From Pseudoalteromonas undina (GTDB lineage Bacteria; Pseudomonadota; Gammaproteobacteria; Enterobacterales; Alteromonadaceae): a stretch of 64,000 nucleotides of DNA. Shown here in pieces: positions 54,453 through 63,866 of this stretch (position 1 is its first letter; each line of letters opens with the position of its first letter). The position numbers were made by a program, and so were the translations under genes. Location: NCBI RefSeq assembly GCF_000238275.3, contig NZ_AHCF03000002.1, positions 496,001 to 560,000 of the forward strand, written 5' to 3'. The notes beneath the pieces were generated by a model. That model did not search any database, was not told where the DNA came from, and saw nothing but the letters and a program-made list of their open reading frames with translations.

Positions 54453-54662
54453 ATGGCATCACCACAACAGGCAAAACCTTTGAATGAGCTGGTACACGAC
54501 GCACGTGCGCCGCTAAACCGTATTTCGATGAACGCTGAGCTAATTAAGCTAGTACTTGAAAACGATATGCCAAAAGATAAAGCACTCGCCGCACTGGATA
54601 AAATAATTGCTAATTGCCAAGCGTGCAGTGACAGTTTGCAGCTTATTTCAGAGTCGAAGTAA
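54453..54662 (+). CDS. Stand-alone HisKA-like H-box mini-protein
   Basis: 69 residues, fully within a two-component cluster. LNELVHDARAPLNRISMNAELIKLVLE looks like the first helix of a HisKA dimerisation domain, with His15 in HDARAPLNRI corresponding to HELRTPLN. The second half (DKALAALDKIIANCQACSDSLQLI) would be the second helix. No ATP-binding domain follows. It could dimerise with a kinase, accept phosphate, or be a truncated remnant. ACGAGG is 7 bases before the start codon, and 39 bp separate it from the regulator upstream. Confidence 0.65.
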   Translation: MASPQQAKPLNELVHDARAPLNRISMNAELIKLVLENDMPKDKALAALDKIIANCQACSDSLQLISESK

Positions 54663-54685
54663 CCCTAATTAATTCAGGACGATAA

Positions 54686-56170
54686 ATGATTAAACGCAAA
54701 CAGCAAGGTAAGGCAAATGTAGTATGGGCGTTATTTATTTCTATAGTGCTGTGTATTATTGTTGGTAATGCTTTTTTAGCCATTAATACTATTCAAGGAT
54801 TATCGCGTACTCAGCAAAGTTTAGATAACACTAATATGTTAAGCACGGCGATAGAGCAATTGCATCTTTCGGTAGTGCAAGCCGAGTCGGGACAGCGAGG
54901 GTATTTATTAACCCAAACTGATGATTATTTAGTGCCTTATTACGATGCTGTTGCGCAAATAAAATCCCAAACCAGTCATGTGAATGCCTTGCATTCTGAA
55001 ATTGATGGGCAGGCACAGCGTATTGCACAGTTGTTACTACTGGTTGAAGCTAAAATAGCTGAGCTGAAAAAAACGGTTGAATTAGCATTAAACGATAAGG
55101 AAAAGCGCGCACTTTTGAGGCTGAATACACATGAAGGGCGTGATCTTTACAGAGAGATTCGGGCGTTGGTTAATGATATTCAAGAGCGTGAATTGTTGTT
55201 TAAAGTTAGTCACTTTTCGAAATTAGAACAAATTAAGAAAGAAGCTAAAATCACTTTTGGTATTACTGCAGTTACCAGCGCATTATTGATTTTGGGTATG
55301 TTTTTATTGGCGAGGTTGAATTTAAAAAATGCGGCCGAGTATCGTGCCGAGCTTGAAATGCAAAATGAAACTTTAGCCAGTAAAGTGACTGAACGTACTC
55401 AAGAGCTTACTTTGTATTCTGATGAATTAAGTCGTAGTAACCGAGAGTTAGAGGAGTTTGCTTTTGTTGCCAGCCATGACTTGCAAGAGCCGCTAAGGAA
55501 AATTCAAGCATTTAGTGACCGGCTTGAAAGCATGTTTAAAGACGAATTAGGTGAAAAAGGCGCAGATTATATTGCCCGCATGAAAAATGCCGCACAAAGG
55601 ATGTCTAATTTAATTAATGATTTATTAGAGTTCTCTCGAGTAACAACCCGAGGTAAAGATTTTACCGATACCGATTTAAACAGCATTCTGAATGATATAA
55701 AAGGTGATTTAGAAATAGCGATTAATGAGTGTAATGCACAGGTTGTTACGGTTGATATGCCCATTATTCAGGCAGATCCGAGTCAAATGCATCAGCTGTT
55801 TTTAAACTTAATTTCCAATGCAGTGAAGTTCAGAGCGCCTAACGTTGACCCGGTTGTTAATGTTGACTTTGAACGAGTGTGTGAGTTTAGTGAAGATCAT
55901 AACAGTGAAATATGTTGGCATGTCATTACCGTAAAAGATAATGGTATCGGCTTCTCTGATGAGTACGCGGATAAAATATTTGTACCATTTCAACGTTTGC
56001 ATGGCCGTTCAGAATATAAAGGAACGGGTATTGGTTTATCTGTATGTCGTCGAATTGTAGAACGACACGGCGGCTCTATTGCTGCGATAAGCACCCTAGG
56101 TGAGGGGGCAACTTTCATCATTAAATTACCTGTGGATGCAGAGTTATTCACATTACAAGGAGAGGCATAA
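54686..56170 (+). CDS. CHASE3-domain sensor histidine kinase
   Basis: 494 residues. Membrane segments about 13-33 and 190-210 flank a periplasmic CHASE3 domain (AESGQRGYLLT at 66-76). A coiled linker leads to the HisKA H-box with His264 in SHDLQEPLRK, the form found in phytochrome-like kinases that signal to Rcp1-type receivers. The ATPase domain has N (NLISNAVKF), DNGIGF and GTGIGLSV boxes. Followed directly by a small Rcp1-type receiver, its likely partner. Confidence 0.9.
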   Translation: MIKRKQQGKANVVWALFISIVLCIIVGNAFLAINTIQGLSRTQQSLDNTNMLSTAIEQLHLSVVQAESGQRGYLLTQTDDYLVPYYDAVAQIKSQTSHVNALHSEIDGQAQRIAQLLLLVEAKIAELKKTVELALNDKEKRALLRLNTHEGRDLYREIRALVNDIQERELLFKVSHFSKLEQIKKEAKITFGITAVTSALLILGMFLLARLNLKNAAEYRAELEMQNETLASKVTERTQELTLYSDELSRSNRELEEFAFVASHDLQEPLRKIQAFSDRLESMFKDELGEKGADYIARMKNAAQRMSNLINDLLEFSRVTTRGKDFTDTDLNSILNDIKGDLEIAINECNAQVVTVDMPIIQADPSQMHQLFLNLISNAVKFRAPNVDPVVNVDFERVCEFSEDHNSEICWHVITVKDNGIGFSDEYADKIFVPFQRLHGRSEYKGTGIGLSVCRRIVERHGGSIAAISTLGEGATFIIKLPVDAELFTLQGEA

Positions 56171-56171
56171 T

Positions 56172-56633
56172 ATGCCATTAACAAACGTAAAACCGATTAC
56201 CATTTTGATGGCAGACGATGATGAAGATGATCGTTTATTAACCCAAGATGCGCTTGCTGAAAGTCGCGTTTTAAATGAATTACATTTTGTTGAAGACGGT
56301 GTTGAACTTTTAGAGTACCTAGAGCGCAAAGGCAAGTTTGTAGATAAAAGCATCTCGCCAAGACCAGGCTTAATTTTACTTGATTTAAACATGCCGAGAA
56401 TGGATGGTCGTGAAGCGCTTGAAGCTATTAAGGCAAATCCAAACCTAAAAGGCATTCCAGTGGTAATTTTAACCACATCTAAGCAAGAAGAAGACATGGT
56501 TAAAGGTTATAACCTAGGCGCTGCGTCTTACATAACTAAGCCGGTTACGTTTGACGGGTTAGTTGAGTTGATGAAAACGCTGGGTAAATACTGGGTTGAG
56601 TTTGTAGAGCTACCAAGCACGTTTAACGATTAA
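56172..56633 (+). CDS. Rcp1-type single-domain response regulator
   Basis: 153 residues, receiver domain only: acidic pocket MADDDEDD, Asp71 in LLDLNMPRMDG, Thr and Lys switch residues in LTTSKQEED and YITKPV. The DDDEDDRLLTQDAL start is typical of receivers paired with phytochrome-type kinases. Start fixed by AAGGAGAGG just before ATG 56172; the frame extends upstream into the kinase gene. Stop-to-start gap to the kinase is 1 bp. Confidence 0.9.
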   Translation: MPLTNVKPITILMADDDEDDRLLTQDALAESRVLNELHFVEDGVELLEYLERKGKFVDKSISPRPGLILLDLNMPRMDGREALEAIKANPNLKGIPVVILTTSKQEEDMVKGYNLGAASYITKPVTFDGLVELMKTLGKYWVEFVELPSTFND

Positions 56634-56658
56634 GCATATTATTAAAACAGGAGACGCT

Positions 56659-58620
56659 ATGTTAGCAAAGGCAACGAAACTGCTATTGGTTGAAGACGAT
56701 GAAGATGATTATATTTTAACTCGTGACTATTTAGAGCAGCTCAGTTCCCATGTGTTTGACATAGACTGGATAAGCTCTCCTGAGCAGGCGGTGGAAGTGT
56801 TGAGTAAAAATCAACATGATATTTGCTTGCTTGATTATCGCTTAGGGGCATCTGATGGCTTAAGTGTTTTAAAACAAGCGCTTAAAAATGGTTTTTGTGG
56901 GCCTATTATTATGCTTACAGGGCAGTCAAACGATGCCCTCGATTCAGCTGCGCTTGATGCCGGAGCTGTTGATTACTTAGTTAAAAACGAAATGAGTGGT
57001 AGCCGGTTTGCTCGCTCTATTCGCTACGCATTAGCGCGCCGTGATGTAGAAGATGAGCGAGTGGAACGCTTAAAAGCCGAGGCTGAAAACCGTTCAAAAG
57101 ATCGCTTTTTAGCACATTTAAGCCACGAATTGCGAACACCGCTATCTTCTATTTTAGGTTATACCGAGTTGTTGATGCTCAGTGACTTTAACAAGCAGGC
57201 TGAAAACGAGCTCGGTGTGATTTATCGTAATGGTAAGCATTTATTAAGCTTACTAAATGATGTTTTAGATTTATCTAAAATTGCTGTCGATAAACTCGAA
57301 CTGAGTTTAGGGGAGGTTAACCTTGATAGCTTAATGGCCGACGTATTTACATTAATGCGCGTATCGGCACTCGATAAAGGCTTATCACTAAAGTTTGAAT
57401 CACTGGAGCCTTTACCACTAGTCATTCGTGTAGATGCCACTCGAGTTCGACAAATTCTTATTAACCTGATCAATAACGCGATTAAATTTACTGAGCAAGG
57501 CGAGATTGTGGTTAACGCGTGGACTGAAGTAGTCAATGAGCGTGAAATGCTATTTTTTAGTATTAAAGACTCAGGCTTAGGCATTGCTCCAGAAAAACAA
57601 GCTCTCATCTTTAAGCCTTTTGAGCAAATAGCTGATGTAGAGTCGCGTTCAGTCGGTGGTGCAGGCTTAGGTTTAGCTATTTGTTCTGAACTACTTAGTC
57701 GTATGCAGGGGGATATTTCATTAGACTCTCACGTAGGTAAAGGGTCAACCTTTACCATTTCTTTATATCCTGGTGATATCAGACAGGTAGAGCGCAATTT
57801 ATTAAAACTTGATTTAACCCCCAATATGCAGCAAAAAGTAGCACCCTGCCAAGTGAGCGGTAAGGTGTTGGTGGTTGATGATTTACGCGATTTACGTGTG
57901 TTAGTTGGTCACTTAATCGGTTCAGCAGGCGCTGCGGTCGATTATGCTGATAATGGTAAGCAAGCGCTTGAAAAAGTAAAAAAACAGCTAGCAGACGGGC
58001 ACGCAACCTACGATATTATATTTTTAGATATCCACATGCCAGTAATGGGCGGAAAAGAAGCTGCTATTGAGCTTAGAAAGCTAGGTTTTAAAGGTTCAAT
58101 CATAGCCTTAACTGCTGCGACTATGAAAGGCATTCATAGCGAACTCAATGCGTTAGGGTTTGACGATATGATTGCCAAACCTGTCGATTCCAACTTGCTT
58201 TATCAATGCTTAGAGTTAAGGCTCGGGCAAAAAGAACAATCAGCTACGCTGGTTCAGCCAGCACCTAAACCAAGTAATGATAAAAAGTGCTTTTTATTAG
58301 TAGAAGACGATGCTGATGCCGCGCAAATTACCCAGCTATTACTAGAAAGCTTGGATGTAGATACCGATATAGCAACAAGTGTTAAAGACTGTAAAGCAAG
58401 GCTTGAACATAACAGTAATTACGATAAAGTATTGCTCGATATGCATTTGCCAGATGGAACCGGTTTAGAGCTGGCAGGGTTTATTAAGCAGCATTACCCT
58501 GATATTAAGCGCGTCATTATTAGTGGTATGGAGCCTGATGCTGTGCATATCAGGCAACTAGAAATAGAGCAAGTATTGCTAAAACCAATAAATTTAGCAT
58601 TGCTCAATCAGCTTGTTTAA
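56659..58620 (+). CDS. Hybrid kinase REC-HisKA-HATPase-REC-REC
   Basis: 653 residues, cytosolic, no membrane segment. First receiver about 5-125 (DDEDD pocket, Asp59 in LLDYRLG). Kinase core about 150-380 with His156 in SHELRTP, NLINNAIKF and GGAGLGLAIC. Second receiver about 393-515 (VVDD, LDIHMPVMGG), third about 541-653 (VEDD, LLDMHLPDGTG). It lacks its own sensor domain, so input probably comes through the first receiver from the CHASE3 kinase. The 3' end overlaps the convergent LacI-type gene by 17 bp. Confidence 0.9.
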   Translation: MLAKATKLLLVEDDEDDYILTRDYLEQLSSHVFDIDWISSPEQAVEVLSKNQHDICLLDYRLGASDGLSVLKQALKNGFCGPIIMLTGQSNDALDSAALDAGAVDYLVKNEMSGSRFARSIRYALARRDVEDERVERLKAEAENRSKDRFLAHLSHELRTPLSSILGYTELLMLSDFNKQAENELGVIYRNGKHLLSLLNDVLDLSKIAVDKLELSLGEVNLDSLMADVFTLMRVSALDKGLSLKFESLEPLPLVIRVDATRVRQILINLINNAIKFTEQGEIVVNAWTEVVNEREMLFFSIKDSGLGIAPEKQALIFKPFEQIADVESRSVGGAGLGLAICSELLSRMQGDISLDSHVGKGSTFTISLYPGDIRQVERNLLKLDLTPNMQQKVAPCQVSGKVLVVDDLRDLRVLVGHLIGSAGAAVDYADNGKQALEKVKKQLADGHATYDIIFLDIHMPVMGGKEAAIELRKLGFKGSIIALTAATMKGIHSELNALGFDDMIAKPVDSNLLYQCLELRLGQKEQSATLVQPAPKPSNDKKCFLLVEDDADAAQITQLLLESLDVDTDIATSVKDCKARLEHNSNYDKVLLDMHLPDGTGLELAGFIKQHYPDIKRVIISGMEPDAVHIRQLEIEQVLLKPINLALLNQLV

Positions 58621-59644
58621 CACCCTTTTTGCTTCCCTTTATACTAAAGGTTTTAACCACAGATTGGCGTATAACTAGCTCGGGCTCAAATAACGTTTGA
58701 ATGGGGTGTACGCTTTTTTGATACACATGGCTAAGTACCCACTGTGCAGCCACTTTTCCCATTTCATCTATAGGGTAATTTATAGTGCTCAACGGAGGGT
58801 AAACGTGACGGGTAAAAAACACGTTATCGTAGCCAATAATGGAAAGCTGCGAAGGTAGTTGTATACCATGCTCCCTAGCACTCACCATAGCACCGGTGGC
58901 CATTTCGTCATTGGCACACACCAAGGCGGTAAAGGCGGGGTTGTTTTTATACAGTGTAGCGAAGCCTTCGTAGCCACTTTCTTCTACAAAGTCACCTTCA
59001 AATAAATTATTTTCATCAAATTTAATGGCGAATTCATCAAGCGCTTGTTTATGCCCATTTAAGCGTTCTTGGGCATCTTTCTTCCAAAGTGGACCGCTAA
59101 TATAGGCAATGTCTTTATGGCCCGATTCAATAATGTATTTAGTGGCTAAATAGCCGCCTTTAGTATTATCAAGAATAATACAGCGGTCGGCGAGCTCTTC
59201 AATATAGCGGTTTAGCAAAACAAACGGGGTTTTGCCTTTACTGAGTTTTATTAAGTATTCATCACTAATAGCTTCAACATGCAAAATAAGTGCGTCGCAG
59301 TTACGGCTAATTAAAAATTCGATGCCTTGTTGCTCTCGCTCTGCGTCACTGTGGCCTGCGGTAATAATAACGTGTTTACCTTGATTTCTTAGGGTGTTCT
59401 CTATACCGCTCATCATCGGCCCATAAAACGGCCCCTTAAGCTCTGAAACTAACAAGCCCGCACTATTCGAGCAATTAGAAGCCAGTGATTGCGCAATAGA
59501 GTTAGGGCGGTAGCCCAGCTCTTCCATGGCTAAGGTGACTTTTTTTCTGGTTGCATCACTTACGTTTGCATTGTTGTTCATTACTCTTGAAACAGTGGCA
59601 AGTGACACCCCTGCAAGCTTTGACACTTCATAAATGGTGGCCAT
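58604..59644 (-). CDS. LacI-family transcriptional regulator of beta-glucoside genes
   Basis: 346 residues. N-terminal helix-turn-helix and hinge (TIYEVSKLAGVSLATVSRVMNNNANVSDATRKKV) followed by a periplasmic-binding-protein-like sugar domain. Last gene of the minus-strand set after the glucosidase and transporter. The two TGTAAGCGCTTACA sites upstream of that set have the CG-centred palindrome form expected for a LacI-family operator, so this protein is their likely binder. Overlaps the convergent hybrid kinase gene by 17 bp. Confidence 0.9.
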   Translation of the reverse strand: MATIYEVSKLAGVSLATVSRVMNNNANVSDATRKKVTLAMEELGYRPNSIAQSLASNCSNSAGLLVSELKGPFYGPMMSGIENTLRNQGKHVIITAGHSDAEREQQGIEFLISRNCDALILHVEAISDEYLIKLSKGKTPFVLLNRYIEELADRCIILDNTKGGYLATKYIIESGHKDIAYISGPLWKKDAQERLNGHKQALDEFAIKFDENNLFEGDFVEESGYEGFATLYKNNPAFTALVCANDEMATGAMVSAREHGIQLPSQLSIIGYDNVFFTRHVYPPLSTINYPIDEMGKVAAQWVLSHVYQKSVHPIQTLFEPELVIRQSVVKTFSIKGSKKGVKQAD

Positions 59645-59655
59645 ACTATTCCTTG

Positions 59656-60984
59656 CTACAAATTGCTTTTCTGTGTTAAATCGGCAGTGATTTTTTTAAT
59701 GGTTCTATTGTCTAGGCTGTATTTACTCATTATTAATGCCACAAGTACACTACCAATCGCAGGGTAAAGTGTGAATGAGGTTAAAATACCATTTTTAGTT
59801 GCCTCGCTTAATTCCACATTGGCTTGATATTGATAATAAGCAAGTAACCAACCGGCAATCGCTCCGCCTAATGCAAGCCCCAATTTGATAAAAAATACGA
59901 TGCTTGCGTAAACTAAACCCGTGAGTCGAAGGCCATTTTGCCAGACTCCGTAATCAATAGTATCAGCCATTTTTGCCCATAATAAAGGCGTTGCCATTTG
60001 AGTGAAAAAACACCATAAAAAATACACTAAAAACGCTAGTAAAACGTGTTCATTAGGAACAAAAAAGGCAATGCAGCTCAATATGGCGGAAATATATTGC
60101 AGATAAACATAAGCCGCTTTCTTATCAAGGCGTTTACTTAAAGGTTGTGCGCAAGCGCAGCCTAAAATATTACCAATCATACCTAAGGTTACAAATTCGG
60201 TGATTAAATCTTCTTTGCCAAGAACATATTTTACATAGTAAATAGCCAACGTTGTGCGCAATACCATACTGGTTAATAATACCAGCGCTGCCATACACAA
60301 GATTTTAAACGGCTGATTTTGCCATAAAACGTGAAGTTGTGTTTTTAAAGATAATTTATGCGGTGGATTGCTCACTCGCTCTTTGGTGTAACGAAAACAA
60401 ATTAAAAATAACACCACACCTAGGCAACTCATAACCAGCATAGTGAGTTGATAGCCCATTTCGTTATTACCATTGCCAAACCATTTTACTAAAGGCAAGG
60501 TGCAGCTTGTAACCAGTAAACCACCTAACATACCAAATACAAACCGGTATGATTGAATGGAGACACGTTCGTTGGGATTGCCACTTAATACGCCGCCAAG
60601 TGCCGAATAAGGAATATTAATTGCGGTGTAAACTAACATTAGCAGGGTGTAGGTAACGAAGGCGTAAATAATTTTGTTGGTGTCATCCATCTCAGGGGTA
60701 GTAAAAGTAATCACGCTTATAACGGCAAAAGGGATGGCAAGCCAAAGTAGGTAGGGTCGGTAGCTACCGTATTTAGTATGAGTGGCATCAGTGAGTGCGC
60801 CCATTATTGGATCAGTTACTGCATCAATAACTCTAACTACTAAAAAAAGGGTGCCCACAACAGCAGGCGAAATACCAAAAATATCAGTGTAGAAAAAAGT
60901 TAAAAACAGCATCACGGTTTGAAAAATAATATTACTGGCCGTGTCACCTAGGCCGTAAGCTATTTTTTCTTTTTTACTCAGCAT
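59656..60984 (-). CDS. Glycoside/cation symporter, GPH family (MFS)
   Basis: 442 residues, twelve membrane segments. GPH-family start LSKKEKIAYGLGDTASNIIFQ and the DPIMGALTDATHTKYGSYRPYLLW loop. These proteins import oligosaccharides and glycosides with Na+ or H+. It lies between the GH1 glucosidase and the LacI regulator with short gaps (15 and 11 bp), so it is likely to import a beta-glucoside such as cellobiose or laminaribiose. ATG 60984 preferred over a GTG three codons upstream. Confidence 0.9.
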   Translation of the reverse strand: MLSKKEKIAYGLGDTASNIIFQTVMLFLTFFYTDIFGISPAVVGTLFLVVRVIDAVTDPIMGALTDATHTKYGSYRPYLLWLAIPFAVISVITFTTPEMDDTNKIIYAFVTYTLLMLVYTAINIPYSALGGVLSGNPNERVSIQSYRFVFGMLGGLLVTSCTLPLVKWFGNGNNEMGYQLTMLVMSCLGVVLFLICFRYTKERVSNPPHKLSLKTQLHVLWQNQPFKILCMAALVLLTSMVLRTTLAIYYVKYVLGKEDLITEFVTLGMIGNILGCACAQPLSKRLDKKAAYVYLQYISAILSCIAFFVPNEHVLLAFLVYFLWCFFTQMATPLLWAKMADTIDYGVWQNGLRLTGLVYASIVFFIKLGLALGGAIAGWLLAYYQYQANVELSEATKNGILTSFTLYPAIGSVLVALIMSKYSLDNRTIKKITADLTQKSNL

Positions 60985-60999
60985 AAAAGCCACTCGTTA

Positions 61000-62334
61000 T
61001 TATTTTTGGCGCTGTTTAAGAAAATCACGATACGCAATTGCGCTTTGTTTTAAGGTACGTTGTTGAGTTTGGTAGTCAACATAGACTAGCCCAAAGCGTT
61101 TTTCATAACCATAGGCCCATTCAAAATTATCCATTAAACTCCATGCAAAGTAGCCTTGTACATTAACGCCTTGCTCAACTGCATTATGAACGGCATTAAG
61201 ATGGGTATGGTAATAATTGATACGTTGTATGTCATCTACTTTACCATTTATTAATATATCAGCCATCGCTGCACCGTTCTCTGTTATATATACCTTAGGT
61301 AAAGTGTAACGATCATTTAGTGAAAGCAGTAATTCGCACAATCCCTGCGGGTATATTTCCCAGCCCATATCGGTGGTGGCAACATTCTCTAAAGAAACTT
61401 CTCTAAACCAATGATCTGGGGTATTTTTGTAATGAATACGAGTATAGTAATTAACCCCTAAAAAATCGATCTTTTGGCTAATAATTGCCATATCTCCATC
61501 ACTAATATGGGGCTTTGCATCATTTGCAAGCTCATTAATCACTTCAGGGTAACAGCCCTCTAGTACTGCCCGTATATACCATTGGTTATGATAGTCATCA
61601 GCTAATTTAGCAGCGCGTTCATCAGCAGTGGTAAGCGGATAGGATGGGCTAAAGTTAAGTACTATACCGGCTTCTATCGTGGGGCAATTCTTACGTATCA
61701 CTTGCATTGCGAGTCCATGGGCAAGCAGTAAGTGGTGCGCTGCTTGGCGTCCTGCTTTTTGACTTTTTATGCCTGGTGCATGTACCCCTATTTCATAGCC
61801 TAGGTAGGCACTACAAAAAGGCTCATTTAAGGTCGCATAAGAGTCAACTAAGCCCTTTAGTTGTTGAGTTACTATGTGAGTGTAATGAGCAAATTGATAC
61901 GCGGTATTGCGATTTAGCCAACCACCGTTGTCTTCTAAATGCTGTGGTAAATCCCAATGATATAAAGTGACATAAGTTTTAATGTTACGCGCTTTTAAAG
62001 CTTGTAATAGCGATTTATAAAACGACATTCCTTGAATATTCAAGCTGCCATCTTGGTGTAAAACGCGTGGCCAAGAAATCGAAAGACGATAAGCGTCTAC
62101 AGCTAAATCAGCAATCATTTGTACATCTTGTTGCCAATATTCTATGTGTTTACATGCTTGGTTGCCGTTACTGTTATCTGCAATGGTGTTTGGTTTGTTA
62201 CAAAAAGTATCCCAAATACAGGGGAGGCGGGTATCGTAACTTCCCTCTATTTGAAAAGAGGCTGTAGCAACCCCAAAAATAAACGGCGGCTTTAAGAGGG
62301 CTGACGTGCCTGGTAAGGAGATTGTTTTAAACAC
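61000..62334 (-). CDS. Beta-glucosidase, glycoside hydrolase family 1
   Basis: 444 residues, a full GH1 TIM barrel. Acid/base Glu171 in TLNEP and nucleophile Glu352 in ITENGA are both intact, as is the GVATASFQIEG start and AWSLMDNFEW substrate-binding segment. No signal peptide, so it should hydrolyse imported glucosides in the cytoplasm. Start codon is GTG, fitting the expected N-terminal length. First gene of the minus-strand operon. Confidence 0.94.
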   Translation of the reverse strand: MFKTISLPGTSALLKPPFIFGVATASFQIEGSYDTRLPCIWDTFCNKPNTIADNSNGNQACKHIEYWQQDVQMIADLAVDAYRLSISWPRVLHQDGSLNIQGMSFYKSLLQALKARNIKTYVTLYHWDLPQHLEDNGGWLNRNTAYQFAHYTHIVTQQLKGLVDSYATLNEPFCSAYLGYEIGVHAPGIKSQKAGRQAAHHLLLAHGLAMQVIRKNCPTIEAGIVLNFSPSYPLTTADERAAKLADDYHNQWYIRAVLEGCYPEVINELANDAKPHISDGDMAIISQKIDFLGVNYYTRIHYKNTPDHWFREVSLENVATTDMGWEIYPQGLCELLLSLNDRYTLPKVYITENGAAMADILINGKVDDIQRINYYHTHLNAVHNAVEQGVNVQGYFAWSLMDNFEWAYGYEKRFGLVYVDYQTQQRTLKQSAIAYRDFLKQRQK

Positions 62335-62414
62335 AATGAGATACGTCCTTAAGCTTGCAAATAATAATGAGCTTTACAGTAGAGCTAAGCAATATAAATT
62401 GCATAATACAACAA

Positions 62415-62428
62415 TGTAAGCGCTTACA
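62415..62428. promoter_or_regulatory. LacI-family operator 1
   Basis: TGTAAGCGCTTACA, a perfect 14-bp palindrome with a central CG. Lies about 80 bp upstream of the glucosidase start. Confidence 0.8.
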
Positions 62429-62473
62429 ATATTTTTGTAAATAAATTGATAAATTTTCTCTATATGCTATAAA

Positions 62474-62487
62474 TGTAAGCGCTTACA
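62474..62487. promoter_or_regulatory. LacI-family operator 2
   Basis: Identical TGTAAGCGCTTACA palindrome, 59 bp from operator 1 and about 100 bp upstream of the divergent MFS gene. Two sites between divergent operons allow joint repression or looping. Confidence 0.8.
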
Positions 62488-62584
62488 TTTGGTGTTGCAA
62501 CTATTATCTGCATTTTAAGTTTTACTAAACGCAATAAAATAGAGGTAACAATCTGATAATTAAAAAATAATTAGAGATTATACT

Positions 62585-63850
62585 ATGGCACATATCACAC
62601 AGCCACTACCGGCAGCAGAAAACAGCCAAAAACCAGGGTCTACACACACCTTTGCGTTAACATCGCTTACGACCTTGTTTTTTATGTGGGGTTTTCTTAC
62701 TTGCCTAAACGATATTTTAATTCCGTATTTAAAGGGAATGTTCTCCCTCAATTACACCCAAGCAATGTTGGTACAATTTTGTTTTTTTGGTGCCTACTTT
62801 GTTATGTCAATTCCTGCAGGGAAGCTGGTCAGTAAAATAGGTTACCAATTTGGTATTGTTGTTGGTTTGGTTGTTGCTGCGATAGGGTGTGCACTATTTT
62901 ACCCCGCTGCAGAGGCACATGTTTACGAACTATTTTTACTTGCTTTGTTTGTACTTGCTTCAGGGATCACCATTTTACAAGTCTCTGCCAACCCTTATGT
63001 AAGCGTATTAGGGCCTGCAAAAACAGCGTCTTCGCGTTTAACTATGACTCAAGCTTTTAACTCTTTAGGTACAACTGTTGCGCCATTGTTTGGTAGTTGG
63101 TTAATTTTGTCAGAAATTAGTCAAGCTACAGCAGAACAAGTTAAGTTTCCTTATTTAATGCTCAGTGCAAGTTTATTAACATTGGCGATTATTTTTGCTT
63201 TTTTAAAGCTACCTAAACTAGGTAAAGCGATTGACAGTGAAGCAGAAAACCAAGGTGACACTGAGTTTGTTGATTTAGGCAGTGTATGGAAATATCGTCA
63301 CCTTATTTTAGGCGCGATTGGTATTTTTGTTTACGTAGGGGCTGAAGTGGCAATAGGTAGTTTTTTAGTTGGCTTTTTAACCCTTGATCATATTGCAGGC
63401 TTACCAGAGCAACAAGCAGCACATTACATTAGCTATTATTTTGCAGGTGCAATGATAGGGCGATTTGCTGGTGCTGCGATTATGCAAAAATTAAACGCAG
63501 CCAAAGTATTAGCTTGTCATGGTATTTTAGCAGGCTTACTTGTGTTAATTGCTATGACGGGTCAGGGGTCACTGGCTATGTGGGCTATTTTATTAGTTGG
63601 ATTATGTAACTCAATTATGTTTCCTACTATTTTTAGTTTAGCACTGCAGGGGCTTGGTAAATACACCTCACAGGGGTCGGGTATCTTATGTTTAGCGATT
63701 GTTGGCGGTGCTATTATTCCGTTATTACAAGGTATGCTGGCTGATAACATCGGTGTGCAATTAGCTCTTATTCTGCCCATTGGCTGCTATTTATATATTA
63801 CTTATTTCGCGCTGTTTGGTGCAAAAAAAACAACGTCAACTCCTCTTTGA
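62585..63850 (+). CDS. Sugar MFS transporter, FucP/GluP (glucose/galactose) family
   Basis: 421 residues, twelve membrane segments. Family signatures [21 protein letters not shown] near the start, [13 protein letters not shown], and [13 protein letters not shown]. Members import glucose, galactose, fucose or similar monosaccharides with protons. Divergent from the glucosidase operon and sharing the operator region, so it would take up glucose released outside the cell. Followed 16 bp later by a lipoprotein gene. Confidence 0.9.
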   Translation: MAHITQPLPAAENSQKPGSTHTFALTSLTTLFFMWGFLTCLNDILIPYLKGMFSLNYTQAMLVQFCFFGAYFVMSIPAGKLVSKIGYQFGIVVGLVVAAIGCALFYPAAEAHVYELFLLALFVLASGITILQVSANPYVSVLGPAKTASSRLTMTQAFNSLGTTVAPLFGSWLILSEISQATAEQVKFPYLMLSASLLTLAIIFAFLKLPKLGKAIDSEAENQGDTEFVDLGSVWKYRHLILGAIGIFVYVGAEVAIGSFLVGFLTLDHIAGLPEQQAAHYISYYFAGAMIGRFAGAAIMQKLNAAKVLACHGILAGLLVLIAMTGQGSLAMWAILLVGLCNSIMFPTIFSLALQGLGKYTSQGSGILCLAIVGGAIIPLLQGMLADNIGVQLALILPIGCYLYITYFALFGAKKTTSTPL

Positions 63851-63866
63851 GTTTTAGGTGAATGCT

